Of a stretch of DNA of 64,000 bases, positions 1 through 8,699 are shown piece after piece (position 1 is the stretch's first letter; each line of letters begins with the position of its first letter). The translations under genes and the position numbers were made by a program. The stretch comes from Paenibacillus tarimensis (GTDB taxonomy: Bacteria > Bacillota > Bacilli > Paenibacillales > Paenibacillaceae): NCBI RefSeq assembly GCF_021532315.1, contig NZ_JAKGAO010000007.1, forward strand, positions 344,769 to 408,768, given 5' to 3'. The notes under the pieces were generated by a model. That model was not told the origin of the DNA and did not search any database. It was given only the letters and a program-made list of their open reading frames with translations.

Positions 1-950
1 ATCGCTCCGCCCAGGTTCTGGCAGCACTTGAAGAACAGGAGGCCGTGCTAAGGCTGGAACAGGCTGCGGACCGCGAAGCGGCCATGAAGGAGCTGCGCCA
101 TGGCACGAAGCAGGTGCTGATCATCATCCCCGCTGGCTTCGGCGATAACGTTGAGGCGGCCGTCACCGGACAAAACAGCGGCGCTGCAGACAGTCCGGGG
201 GGCAGCCTGACTGTCTACTATGACCAGACACAGGCATCCAAGTCGATGTCTGCGCTCAATGCGGCGGCTCAGGCTGCGGATGAAGTCAGCAAGGCAGTTG
301 TCGAGTACAGTCCTGTCGTCGCGGTAGAGCCGGTTGGCGTACAGTCGCTGAATCTCACCTTCCTGGATTTTATCGTACCGGGGATTGTAGCGATGATGAT
401 CATGTCAAACAACTTGAACGGAGTCGCAGGTCAGATCGCGTCCTGGCGGGAGCGTGGCATCCTGCGCAGAATGCAGAGCACACCGCTGAGGCCGTCTACC
501 TTCATCGCAGCGCAGATTACAGCACGGCTGCTGATGAACGGCTCGCAGGCGCTCATAGTGCTGCTGATGGGCGTATTCGTATTCGGCGCCCAGATGAACG
601 GGAGCTGGCTGCTGCTGCTCGGATTTGTGCTGCTCGGCACGCTGGCCTTCATGGCGATTGGCTTTATTATTGCGGGGCTTGCGCGAACGCCGGAAAGCGC
701 GGGGCCGATTGCCGGCTTCGTCTCATTCCCGCTTTTATTCCTTGGCGGGATATTCTTCCCGGTCAGCGATATGCCGGCCTTCATGCAGCCTATTGTAAAG
801 GCTATTCCGATTACGCATCTGAGCACAGGTTTGCGGCAGGTCATGAACGTGGGAGCGGGGATCGGAGAAGTGTGGGTTGAGGCGCTTGTGCTTGGCGGCT
901 GGCTGGCTGCTGCTTTTATTGCAGCGAGTCTTGTATTTAAATGGGAGTAA
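1..950 (+). CDS. ABC-2 type transporter permease, C-terminal part (5' cut by window edge)
   Basis: The reading frame is open to the left edge, so the start is missing. What remains is an extracytoplasmic stretch (about residues 20-100) followed by a typical ABC-2 membrane domain with about six hydrophobic helices: LDFIVPGIVAMMIMSNN, a segment with SWRERGILRRMQSTPL (the cytoplasmic loop conserved in DrrB/YhgE-like permeases), then helices ending in FPVSDMPAFMQPI and a final C-terminal helix. The family exports drugs, lipids or polymers together with an ABC ATPase, which would lie upstream outside the window. The substrate cannot be told. A long imperfect inverted repeat follows the stop codon. 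Confidence 0.85.
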   Translation, partial: RSAQVLAALEEQEAVLRLEQAADREAAMKELRHGTKQVLIIIPAGFGDNVEAAVTGQNSGAADSPGGSLTVYYDQTQASKSMSALNAAAQAADEVSKAVVEYSPVVAVEPVGVQSLNLTFLDFIVPGIVAMMIMSNNLNGVAGQIASWRERGILRRMQSTPLRPSTFIAAQITARLLMNGSQALIVLLMGVFVFGAQMNGSWLLLLGFVLLGTLAFMAIGFIIAGLARTPESAGPIAGFVSFPLLFLGGIFFPVSDMPAFMQPIVKAIPITHLSTGLRQVMNVGAGIGEVWVEALVLGGWLAAAFIAASLVFKWE

Positions 951-969
951 TTGCGGGAGAGTTATTCCG

Positions 970-1016
970 GCATCCTGTCCTCTATTTGCCGCTGGACAAA
1001 CGGAAGGGCAGGATGC
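970..1016 (+). repeat. Inverted repeat after the permease gene
   Basis: GCATCCTG and CAGGATGC form an 8-bp perfect stem (a few more pairs are possible) around a roughly 30-base loop in the short gap before the protease gene. It lacks a T-run, so it is at best a weak terminator or an RNA-stabilising hairpin. Confidence 0.3.
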
Positions 1017-1067
1017 TAGGATGAGAGGATTGGGAGAAATAGGAGAGCTTGGGGGATGCGCTGACAC

Positions 1068-2630
1068 ATGATAACAACAGTCAAGAAACTAGTGGTAGCT
1101 TTATTCGCAGCGGCGGTTGTCGCCCTGCCAGTGCAGGCGGCGGTACCGCAAGCAGCAGCTGCAGCGCAGTCGGTGAGCGGCAAGTCAGACATTATCGTCT
1201 ATGTTGACGGCAAGAAGGTGGCGTTCAGTCAGGCGCCCGTCCAGAAGAAAGGCACTACGCTCGTTCCGATGCGTCCGGTGTTCAGCGCCTTGAAGGCGCA
1301 AGTGATATGGGAACAGCAGACTAAGACAATCATTGCGAGCAAAGGAAGAACGACGATTACACTTCGTGTTGGCTCGTCTACTGCTGTAATTAACGGCAAG
1401 AACGTTAAGCTCAGTACCCCCGCGGAAGTGATCGGCGGTTCCGCGATGGTGCCGCTGCGCTTCATAAGCGAAGCATTCGGTGCGGATATTTCGTGGAATG
1501 CCAAGAACAGAACGATCACGATAGAGTCGCTGGAATACCAGTATGAAGCTGAGAGAGACAATGAAGCGAATACAGAAGCGGCAAGTCCGGCCAAGCCCGC
1601 AGCGAAGCCGCTGACATCAACGGAGCTTGTAGAGCTCAATGATGACAAGGTCGTCATGATTATGACGGATTACGGCCAAGGCAGCGGTGTAGTGATCGGG
1701 GACCATTGGATTCTAACTAACTACCATGTTATGGAGGGTGCGACAGAGGGAGAGGTCCTGCTGAATAACGGCAGTCACCTGACGATTCAGGGGGTTGCTG
1801 TCCATCATGAGCAGTCAGACCTGGCTGTCATCCGCACGAAGGAACCAATTGGTATAGAGCCGGTGAAGCTGGGTTCCTGGGGCAGCGCCCGCAAGGGTGA
1901 CCGGGTATACGCGATTGGGAGCCCGCTCGGTATGCGGAATACCGTGTCCGAGGGCTTGATCAGTAACATCGTAATATTGGATAATGGCATCCGCTATCTG
2001 CAGATCAGCGCGCCAATCGATCACGGCAGTTCGGGTGGCGGATTGTTCAATGAATATGGTGAACTGATCGGCATTACCTCATCCGGTATCGATGATACAG
2101 TCGCGGATTTGAACTTTGCGGTTACCATCGAGTATTATCACCTGCTGCTGGAGGAGGAGCTCGAAGAGGCCAAGAAGAAGCCGGCATCCATTGCGTTCCT
2201 GCCTTCGAAGCTGCCCGCTACACTAAAGAATGCTTCAACAGAGGAAATCGCGGAGCTGCTAAATGAACAGTACAGTGAGATCATGACCACACAGGGCTAC
2301 GCCGATCTGGAGAAGTGGAATGTCACGCGTGATGCGGAAGGCTGGCTGGTCATTTCCACCGTGATGGACCCGGCCTTCTATATGATTTATGGAGACAAGG
2401 CGTCGAATGAACTGCGTCTGTGGGCCCTTAATCTTGGCGCTGAGCTGAAGCGTATGCTGCCAGATGAGAAAATCCAGTTCCTCGTCTATTATGAACAAAT
2501 CTTTAACGCCAAGCCGCGGGGCTTTGAGACCAGCGAGGTCACACAGACGCAGAGCGGCAATTGGCAGGTTCGGTACCCGATTATCGATATGCAAATTTTG
2601 GAACGGCTTCATATTAAGGTGCGCGACTAG
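1068..2630 (+). CDS. Secreted trypsin-like serine protease with copper-amine-oxidase-type stalk domain
   Basis: A 520-aa protein with a Sec signal peptide (KK, then a hydrophobic stretch to about residue 25, AxA-type sites near 25-33). Residues ~42-152 form the copper amine oxidase N-terminal-like domain frequent in Paenibacillus envelope proteins (VPMRPVF and MVPLRFISEAFGA repeats); this is a stalk or binding module, not an oxidase. After an Ala/Pro linker a trypsin-like domain of the S1C (Deg/HtrA-like) type carries the triad His220 (TNYHV), Asp251 (SDLAVI) and Ser322 (GSSGGG). No PDZ domain follows; the C-terminal ~150 residues are unassigned. It probably cleaves proteins at the cell surface. 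It is followed by a strong terminator, so it is the last gene of its transcript. Confidence 0.85.
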   Translation: MITTVKKLVVALFAAAVVALPVQAAVPQAAAAAQSVSGKSDIIVYVDGKKVAFSQAPVQKKGTTLVPMRPVFSALKAQVIWEQQTKTIIASKGRTTITLRVGSSTAVINGKNVKLSTPAEVIGGSAMVPLRFISEAFGADISWNAKNRTITIESLEYQYEAERDNEANTEAASPAKPAAKPLTSTELVELNDDKVVMIMTDYGQGSGVVIGDHWILTNYHVMEGATEGEVLLNNGSHLTIQGVAVHHEQSDLAVIRTKEPIGIEPVKLGSWGSARKGDRVYAIGSPLGMRNTVSEGLISNIVILDNGIRYLQISAPIDHGSSGGGLFNEYGELIGITSSGIDDTVADLNFAVTIEYYHLLLEEELEEAKKKPASIAFLPSKLPATLKNASTEEIAELLNEQYSEIMTTQGYADLEKWNVTRDAEGWLVISTVMDPAFYMIYGDKASNELRLWALNLGAELKRMLPDEKIQFLVYYEQIFNAKPRGFETSEVTQTQSGNWQVRYPIIDMQILERLHIKVRD

Positions 2631-2657
2631 GCATACGGCCGATTCGCAGACCGACCG

Positions 2658-2691
2658 GAGCAGGCCCGCTGGGGCCTGCTCTTCTTTTTTT
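2658..2691 (+). terminator. Rho-independent terminator after the protease gene
   Basis: GAGCAGGCCC pairs with GGGGCCTGCTC around a tiny loop and is followed by a T-rich run. Confidence 0.8.
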
Positions 2692-2745
2692 GCCATGGAT
2701 TCGGTACAATGTACGTAACTTGCCTACAAATGAGGGACCTCAATT

Positions 2746-4557
2746 ATGAAAGTGGTACTTGCAACACTTAACGCGAAATACATTCACACGTCGCTCGCTC
2801 TCCGCTGCCTGAAAGCATTCAGTGAGCGGGATTTCGATATCGATATTGCGGAATACACCATCAAGGACCCGGTCATGAACATCGTGTCCGACCTGTACGC
2901 CCGGAAGCCGAAGGTGGTGGGCTTCTCCTGTTATATCTGGAACATTGAAGAGACGATAACGGTTATTGATATGCTGAGGAAAATCATGCCGGAGATCCGC
3001 ATCATTCTGGGAGGACCGGAGGTCAGCTATGACACCGGCTTCTGGATGGAGCGTCTTCCGCAGGTGGATTTCATCGTCATTGGCGAAGGGGAAGAGACCT
3101 TCCATCATCTGCTGACCGAGATCGCGGGGAGCGGCAAATATCATATGGTGTTTGGTGCGGCTTACCGCAAGGAGCTGGCCGACGGCACGAAGGAAATCCG
3201 GATCAATCCGCCAAGGCCCAAGCTTGATCTGGCGACGCTGCCCTCGCCGCACCGCTTTCCCGAGGATGAACCCACACTGGCGAACCGCGTGGTATATTTC
3301 GAGACAAGCCGGGGGTGCCCGTTCAGCTGCCAGTTTTGTCTGTCGAGTATCGAGGTCGGGGTTCGTTATTTCGATATCGAGCGCACCAAAGCGGATATTC
3401 TTTATTTGATTGACAAGGGAGCGAAGCTGATCAAGTTTGTTGACCGCACCTTTAACATTAAGCGCGACTACGCGCTGGAGATGTTCCGTTTCCTAATTGA
3501 GAACCACCAGGGCTGCGTCTTCCAATTTGAAATTACAGCCGATATTATGCGGCCTGAGGTGCTCGATTATCTCGCAGAGCATGCGCCGCCCGGCATTTTC
3601 CGCTTTGAGATTGGCGTGCAGTCCACGAACGATATCACCAACGAGGCGGTCCAAAGGCGTCAGAACTTTACGAAGCTAACCCGCACGGTGGTCAAGGTGA
3701 AGGAAAGCGGCAAGATTGACCAGCATCTGGATTTAATCGCCGGCCTGCCGCATGAGGACTATAACACGTTCCGCAAGACGTTCAATGATGTGTTCGCGCT
3801 GCGGCCCGAAGAGCTTCAGCTGGGCTTCCTGAAGATGCTGCGCGGAACTGGCATGCGGCTTGATGCGGACAAATACGGCTACATCTTTATGGACCGGGCC
3901 CCTTATGAAATCCTGGGCAATAACCTGCTGCCGTTTGATGATATTATCCGCATCAAGCGGGTTGAGGATGTACTTGAGAAATACTGGAACGCCCATAGGA
4001 TGGACCATACGCTGCTTCACCTGGTGGAGCAGGTGTTTGATTCGCCATTTGACTTCTTTCAGCAATTCGGGGATTATTGGGAGGAGAGGGGCTGGCAGAG
4101 AATTGGCCACCAGCTGGAGGATTTATTCTCAAGACTGTGGTCTTTCTTGACAGAATATAAGTCTTCCTCCTTGGAATCAGCCTATAAGCTGGACCTTGAT
4201 GTCGTGCTCGGACTGATGAAATACGATTATTTTCTGAATCATAATTACAAGCCGCGCAAGGTCTGGTGGTCCTTTGAGCTGGACAAGCAGGAGCTGGCCG
4301 GCTGGATAAAGCTGCTTGCCGAACGTCCGGAGGAGGTATCGGGGAATTTTGCCGAAGCCGGTCTTGCCGAGCGGGAGCTTCACAAGCATGCCGTTATCGA
4401 GCGTCTGCCGTTTGACCTGGACCACTACTTAAGTGAAGGCAAGATCAAGAAGGATGCGGATACGCTCCTGCTAATGGTATACCGCCAGAAGGAAGGCATT
4501 CCTGCGGCTGTTCCGTACACCATGCGGCTTGGCAGGCAGTCCCGTCAGCCAATTTGA
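2746..4557 (+). CDS. B12-binding domain radical SAM protein (DUF4080 type)
   Basis: A 603-aa cytoplasmic protein. The N-terminal ~125 residues have the Rossmann-like cobalamin-binding fold of this superfamily (GGPEVS at ~89-94, GEGEETF at ~113-119). The radical SAM core follows, with the [4Fe-4S] cysteines Cys191, Cys195 and Cys198 in SRGCPFSCQFC. The C-terminal ~170 residues match the helical DUF4080 extension as I remember it. Family members are presumed radical SAM methyltransferases or related enzymes acting on an unknown substrate. The start ATG is preceded by GAGGGA. The stop lies 17 bases before the start of the aldo/keto reductase, so the two are probably co-transcribed. Confidence 0.85.
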   Translation: MKVVLATLNAKYIHTSLALRCLKAFSERDFDIDIAEYTIKDPVMNIVSDLYARKPKVVGFSCYIWNIEETITVIDMLRKIMPEIRIILGGPEVSYDTGFWMERLPQVDFIVIGEGEETFHHLLTEIAGSGKYHMVFGAAYRKELADGTKEIRINPPRPKLDLATLPSPHRFPEDEPTLANRVVYFETSRGCPFSCQFCLSSIEVGVRYFDIERTKADILYLIDKGAKLIKFVDRTFNIKRDYALEMFRFLIENHQGCVFQFEITADIMRPEVLDYLAEHAPPGIFRFEIGVQSTNDITNEAVQRRQNFTKLTRTVVKVKESGKIDQHLDLIAGLPHEDYNTFRKTFNDVFALRPEELQLGFLKMLRGTGMRLDADKYGYIFMDRAPYEILGNNLLPFDDIIRIKRVEDVLEKYWNAHRMDHTLLHLVEQVFDSPFDFFQQFGDYWEERGWQRIGHQLEDLFSRLWSFLTEYKSSSLESAYKLDLDVVLGLMKYDYFLNHNYKPRKVWWSFELDKQELAGWIKLLAERPEEVSGNFAEAGLAERELHKHAVIERLPFDLDHYLSEGKIKKDADTLLLMVYRQKEGIPAAVPYTMRLGRQSRQPI

Positions 4558-4574
4558 GAGGAGACAGGAAACCT

Positions 4575-5567
4575 ATGGTTTATCAAGCTGAATCCAATCG
4601 TTACGAATCGATGAAATACAACCGCTGCGGCCATTCCGGACTGCTGCTCCCGGCGATCTCGCTGGGCCTGTGGCATAATTTCGGCGGGGTAGACAGCTTT
4701 GAGAACGGACGTGCGATGCTGCGGCGCGCCTTCGATCTCGGTATTACACATTTTGACCTTGCCAACAACTATGGCCCGCCAGCCGGTTCCGCCGAGGAAA
4801 TGTTTGGCGTGATGATGCAGAACGACTTCGCGCCTTACCGGGATGAGATGATCATCTCGACCAAAGCCGGCTACTATATGTGGGAAGGTCCTTACGGGGA
4901 ATGGGGATCGAAGAAGTACCTTGTTGCGAGCCTCAACCAGAGCCTGAAGCGAATGGGCCTTGATTATGTCGATATCTTCTATCATCACCGTCCGGACCCT
5001 AACACGCCAATGGAGGAAACAATTGGCGCGCTCGACTTGATCGTTCGGCAAGGCAAGGCCCTGTACGCGGGAATCTCCAACTATAGTGCGGAGCAGGCGG
5101 CGGAAGCGATCAAGATTGCGAACCGCCTCGGAACGCCGATCGTCATTCATCAGCCGTCGTACAGCATGTTCAACCGCTGGATTGAGGATGGGTTGCAGGA
5201 TGTTCTGTCTGATAATGGAGTGGGCAGCATCGTATTCAGCCCGCTTGCCCAGGGACTCTTATCGAATAAGTACCTAAACGGAATCCCCGAGGATTCACGT
5301 GCGGCCCGGCCTTCCGTCTTCCTTCAGGAGAGCCAAATTACGCCTGAACTCGTGGAGAAGCTCCGCAAGCTTAACGACATTGCTGCACAGCGCGGACAAT
5401 CGCTGGCACAGCTTGCGCTGGCATGGGTACTCCGCGGAGGCCGTGTCACCTCAGCGCTTATTGGTGCGAGCCGTGTCAGCCAGATCGAGGACAGCGTAGC
5501 GGCGTTGAATAATCTGGACTTCAGCACAGAAGAGCTGGATGCCATTGAAGAAATTTTAAAGGGCTAG
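4575..5567 (+). CDS. Aldo/keto reductase, YghZ/L-glyceraldehyde 3-phosphate reductase type
   Basis: A 330-aa NADPH-dependent aldo/keto reductase. The N-terminus (YNRCGHSGLLLPAISLGLWH) and the motifs DLANNYGPP, STKAGYYMW and GASR near the C-terminus follow Escherichia coli YghZ closely. The catalytic Tyr is in NNYG, with Lys in STKAG and His in FYHHR. YghZ reduces L-glyceraldehyde 3-phosphate and methylglyoxal-like aldehydes; here the substrate is inferred. I chose the ATG that follows GAGGAGA at a good distance; an upstream TTG in the same frame overlaps the previous stop and lacks a ribosome site. A terminator follows. Confidence 0.88.
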   Translation: MVYQAESNRYESMKYNRCGHSGLLLPAISLGLWHNFGGVDSFENGRAMLRRAFDLGITHFDLANNYGPPAGSAEEMFGVMMQNDFAPYRDEMIISTKAGYYMWEGPYGEWGSKKYLVASLNQSLKRMGLDYVDIFYHHRPDPNTPMEETIGALDLIVRQGKALYAGISNYSAEQAAEAIKIANRLGTPIVIHQPSYSMFNRWIEDGLQDVLSDNGVGSIVFSPLAQGLLSNKYLNGIPEDSRAARPSVFLQESQITPELVEKLRKLNDIAAQRGQSLAQLALAWVLRGGRVTSALIGASRVSQIEDSVAALNNLDFSTEELDAIEEILKG

Positions 5568-5605
5568 AGTGATAAGGACTTAACAGGTAATAGTGACACA
5601 GAAGG

Positions 5606-5641
5606 AACGCGCAGACAGATGAACTGTCGGCGCGTTTTTTT
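5606..5641 (+). terminator. Terminator after the aldo/keto reductase
   Basis: ACGCGC-AGACAG pairs with CTGTC-GGCGCGT and is followed by seven Ts. Confidence 0.8.
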
Positions 5642-5993
5642 GTATAAACTGGTAAACGGAATGATTCATATGTCATTCCGTTAATATGTTCGTCATCTCA
5701 CCAACATTTTGCTTCCATAGGCCGAATTGCCTATGCTAGAATAGTAGACAGTTACTTTTCCATTAAACCATGAGAGTATCCATATTCCATCCATATTCCA
5801 TCAATTATGTATGATTATAATACATCACAACTACTCGCATAATGATTTATCTGCTGCCGATACTCATTTCTAAATCGCTTTCATAGACTGCTGGTCATGA
5901 TAAAGTTTCATATAAACTTTAGGCTGACTCTTACTTCAACGTTTCTTTCCTTACACAGCACGAACAATCGATAATACAGACGGGAAGATGGCT
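5642..5993. other. Gene-free stretch upstream of the GGDEF-EAL operon
   Basis: AT-rich compared with its surroundings, without a convincing reading frame. It contains a perfect 7-bp inverted repeat (listed separately) and several A/T tracts. It presumably carries the promoter of the GGDEF-EAL/lipoprotein operon, but I cannot single out a confident -35/-10 pair. I see no c-di-GMP riboswitch fold. Confidence 0.5.
5716..5735. promoter_or_regulatory. Perfect inverted repeat, possible operator
   Basis: CATAGGC-N6-GCCTATG is a perfect 7+7 palindrome inside the AT-rich leader, with TTGCTT just before it and TAGAAT just after. Its position fits an operator for the downstream signalling operon. The binding protein is unknown. 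Confidence 0.35.
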
Positions 5994-8699
5994 ATGTTTG
6001 ATACGAGGAAGATGAACCTCCACTCCAGGAGAATTTTTTATTTTGCGCTGCTGGTGGTGCTCGGGGCGGCGGGTGAGCTGCTGCGAATCCCCATGATTTT
6101 CGGACTTGATATTTCATTCAGCAGTATTTTTTTGCTGCTGCTGCTTCTTTTATTTAATATTCCTGCCGCCATAGGAGGGGCTGCTGTTGTAGCCGCTATC
6201 TCCTATTTCATAGGCGGGAATTCCTCCCTCGTCTTCCTGCTGGTTCTGGAAGTTGCCGTAGTCGGCATCCTCTTAAGGAAGAAGCGACGAAACCTGTTTA
6301 TTCTTGATCTTCAATACTGGCTGTTTGCAGCTGCCCCTATCCTGTTCGTTCTCTATTTCGTCTTCAACAAGGAATTGAATGCGGTTATTACGATCTATGT
6401 CAGCAAATCAGCTGTGAACGGAACCTTTAACGCACTGATCGCCAACATTCTGCTTGCTTATATTCCGGCCCGGAAATGGATTAACGAAGGGGTATTCAGC
6501 CGCAGCAGGGTACCGCTCGGGCAGATCGTGTTCCAGCTGACAATGGCGGCCTCAATGTTCCCTTTCATCGTATTTATACTTTCGGGCAGCATCTTCCACA
6601 CCTCGGACTTAGATCAAAAGGCGCATCAGCGTTCCGGGGCGATTGCGGCTTATATCGCGGATGAACTGAATACGTGGCCGGATCAGGAGCTGCGTGCCCT
6701 GAAGCTGGAGTCAATAGCGGAAATCGGTGTGCTGCGGGATGTTATGGTGAAGGCGGATAATGAATCACTGATATCGATGGGTTTGCTAGATCAGGAGCAG
6801 CATCTGCTGATCGGCAGTAAGAATCGGCTTGATGATGCAGGCAAAGACTGGAAGATGGAAGGGATCGTTTACCGGCTCGAGGACAACTTCTATATTCAGT
6901 TCCCGGATGACAACAGAACCCCGTTTGTTATTGATGCTTGGAAGGAAGCTGTATACATTCATACGTCCAAGCTGCCGGAGACTTCCTTTACCCTGCAAAT
7001 TCGTGTGCCTATGCAGCTTTATGCGGCTGATTTAATTACCCTTTATCTTATTAATTATGTAGGAATATTGGCCTTTGTTATTCTGATGTCGTTCTTCAGC
7101 ATATATACAGGGCGGTATGTGACAGGAAGTCTTCGCAAGCTGGCCGGCATCACCTCGGGTCTGCCTGAGAGGCTACATAACCATGAGAAGGTCGAATGGC
7201 CCTCCAGCGGGGTCGAGGAAGTTAACCTGCTTATCAACAATTTTGCGGATATGTCGGAGAATGTAACCAGGATGCTCGACGAATCCGAAGGGCTCTATCA
7301 GTCGCTGCGCATTCAGACCGACAAGCTGGCGGTATCTGAGGCGAAGATGCAGAAGCTTGCTTACCATGATGTTCTTACTGGTCTGCCGAACCGGCTTTGC
7401 TTTACCGGCTTGCTCAGCACGATGATTGCAAATCATGAAAATTCCGCATCCGACGGTTTGATTGGTGTCCTGTTCATGGATATTGACCGTTTCAAACAGA
7501 TTAATGATACGCTGGGCCATGCGGTAGGGGATATGCTCTTGAAGGAGTTTGGAAACCGGCTTGAAGCCATCCAGCAGGAACGGAAGCTGCGGCATGGGGA
7601 CATGACGGTATGCCGTCTTGGCGGAGATGAGTTTGTTGTCCTGATAGACGGGACAAGCCGTGAGCTTATGGCAGAAGTAGCCGAAGAAATTCTGGAGGCG
7701 TTTCAGCAATCTATATTCTTGGGTGAACATGAGCTCTATATTCACACCAGTATTGGAATCAGCGTTTATCCGGATGATGGTTACAGCGGCGACGAGATTG
7801 TCAAGAATGCAGATGCAGCCATGTATGCGGCGAAGGGTGCGGGGGGAAGACGGTATGAATTTTTCTCCGCGAGCATGCAGGCGCGTCTGTCCGAACGGCT
7901 GCAGCTGGAGAACAGTCTTCATAAAGCGCTGGAGCTTGAGGAATTTGAATTGTTTTACCAGCCGAGGGTATGCACAGCGACAGGAGAGATCCACGGTGTT
8001 GAAGCGCTGATCCGCTGGCGGCAGCCTGAGCTCGGCATAGTGCCGCCTGATAAATTCATACCGCTTGCCGAGGAGACCGGCGTCATTCACGCGATTGGCG
8101 AGTGGGTTTTGCGGACGGCCTGCCGGCAGAACAAGTTGTGGCAGCTTGCAGGTTACCCTAAGCTTGTTATGGCAGTCAATTTCTCGGCCCGTCAATTCGA
8201 GAATCCCAATCTGCTGCAGCTGTTCACATCGATCCTGGAGGAGACAGGAATGGATGCAGAGCTTCTAGAAATTGAAATTACGGAAGGATTCCTGATGCAG
8301 GACAAGCAGTCGACGGCGGAAGTGCTGCGGAAGCTGGAAGCAATGGGGATCCGAATCTCCATTGATGATTTTGGTACCGGATATTCCTCCTTGTCTCAAC
8401 TGAAGGATCTGCCGCTGCACGCCGTCAAGATTGACCGCTCTTTCATCCAGAATATCGGCTGGGATGAGACCAAATCCTCGATTGTGTCAGCTGTGGTTCA
8501 GCTGGCGCACGGAATGGGCTTGCGGGTTGTCGCCGAAGGGGTAGAGACCAGCAAGGAATATGATTACCTGTCTTCCATTGATTGCGATGAATTGCAGGGC
8601 TATTATTTCAGCAGGCCGCTGCCCTTATCCGGTATAGAGCAGATTTTAAGACAGCAGATGCCGCTGCTTGGCGGCAGCCGCAAGGAGGATTTAGTGTGA
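5994..8699 (+). CDS. Membrane-bound GGDEF-EAL cyclic di-GMP signalling protein
   Basis: A ~901-aa sensor. Several N-terminal transmembrane helices (to ~residue 200) are followed by an extracytoplasmic stretch of roughly 130 residues bounded by another helix near 345-370, resembling a Cache-type sensory module. A short linker leads to GGDEF (RLGGDEF near residue 540) and EAL (GVEALIRW near 670, then EITEGFL, IDDFGTGYSSL, KIDRSF and AEGVET). The residues needed by active phosphodiesterases are all visible, and GGDEF is intact, so both activities are possible. An RxxD lies one residue too far from GGDEF for a standard I-site. GGGAAG sits at good distance from this ATG; an in-frame ATG two codons earlier is too close to it. 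The 3' end overlaps the solute-binding lipoprotein gene by 4 bp. Confidence 0.92.
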   Translation: MFDTRKMNLHSRRIFYFALLVVLGAAGELLRIPMIFGLDISFSSIFLLLLLLLFNIPAAIGGAAVVAAISYFIGGNSSLVFLLVLEVAVVGILLRKKRRNLFILDLQYWLFAAAPILFVLYFVFNKELNAVITIYVSKSAVNGTFNALIANILLAYIPARKWINEGVFSRSRVPLGQIVFQLTMAASMFPFIVFILSGSIFHTSDLDQKAHQRSGAIAAYIADELNTWPDQELRALKLESIAEIGVLRDVMVKADNESLISMGLLDQEQHLLIGSKNRLDDAGKDWKMEGIVYRLEDNFYIQFPDDNRTPFVIDAWKEAVYIHTSKLPETSFTLQIRVPMQLYAADLITLYLINYVGILAFVILMSFFSIYTGRYVTGSLRKLAGITSGLPERLHNHEKVEWPSSGVEEVNLLINNFADMSENVTRMLDESEGLYQSLRIQTDKLAVSEAKMQKLAYHDVLTGLPNRLCFTGLLSTMIANHENSASDGLIGVLFMDIDRFKQINDTLGHAVGDMLLKEFGNRLEAIQQERKLRHGDMTVCRLGGDEFVVLIDGTSRELMAEVAEEILEAFQQSIFLGEHELYIHTSIGISVYPDDGYSGDEIVKNADAAMYAAKGAGGRRYEFFSASMQARLSERLQLENSLHKALELEEFELFYQPRVCTATGEIHGVEALIRWRQPELGIVPPDKFIPLAEETGVIHAIGEWVLRTACRQNKLWQLAGYPKLVMAVNFSARQFENPNLLQLFTSILEETGMDAELLEIEITEGFLMQDKQSTAEVLRKLEAMGIRISIDDFGTGYSSLSQLKDLPLHAVKIDRSFIQNIGWDETKSSIVSAVVQLAHGMGLRVVAEGVETSKEYDYLSSIDCDELQGYYFSRPLPLSGIEQILRQQMPLLGGSRKEDLV

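Noticed and set aside
5642..5993. c-di-GMP riboswitch before the GGDEF-EAL gene
   Set aside because: I could not find the conserved GEMM core or its tetraloop/receptor elements; the region is AT-rich with only a small palindrome.
7173..8195. 340-codon minus-strand frame opposite the GGDEF-EAL gene
   Set aside because: Sequence is low in recognisable features and lies antisense to conserved GGDEF and EAL motifs; no promoter or ribosome site.
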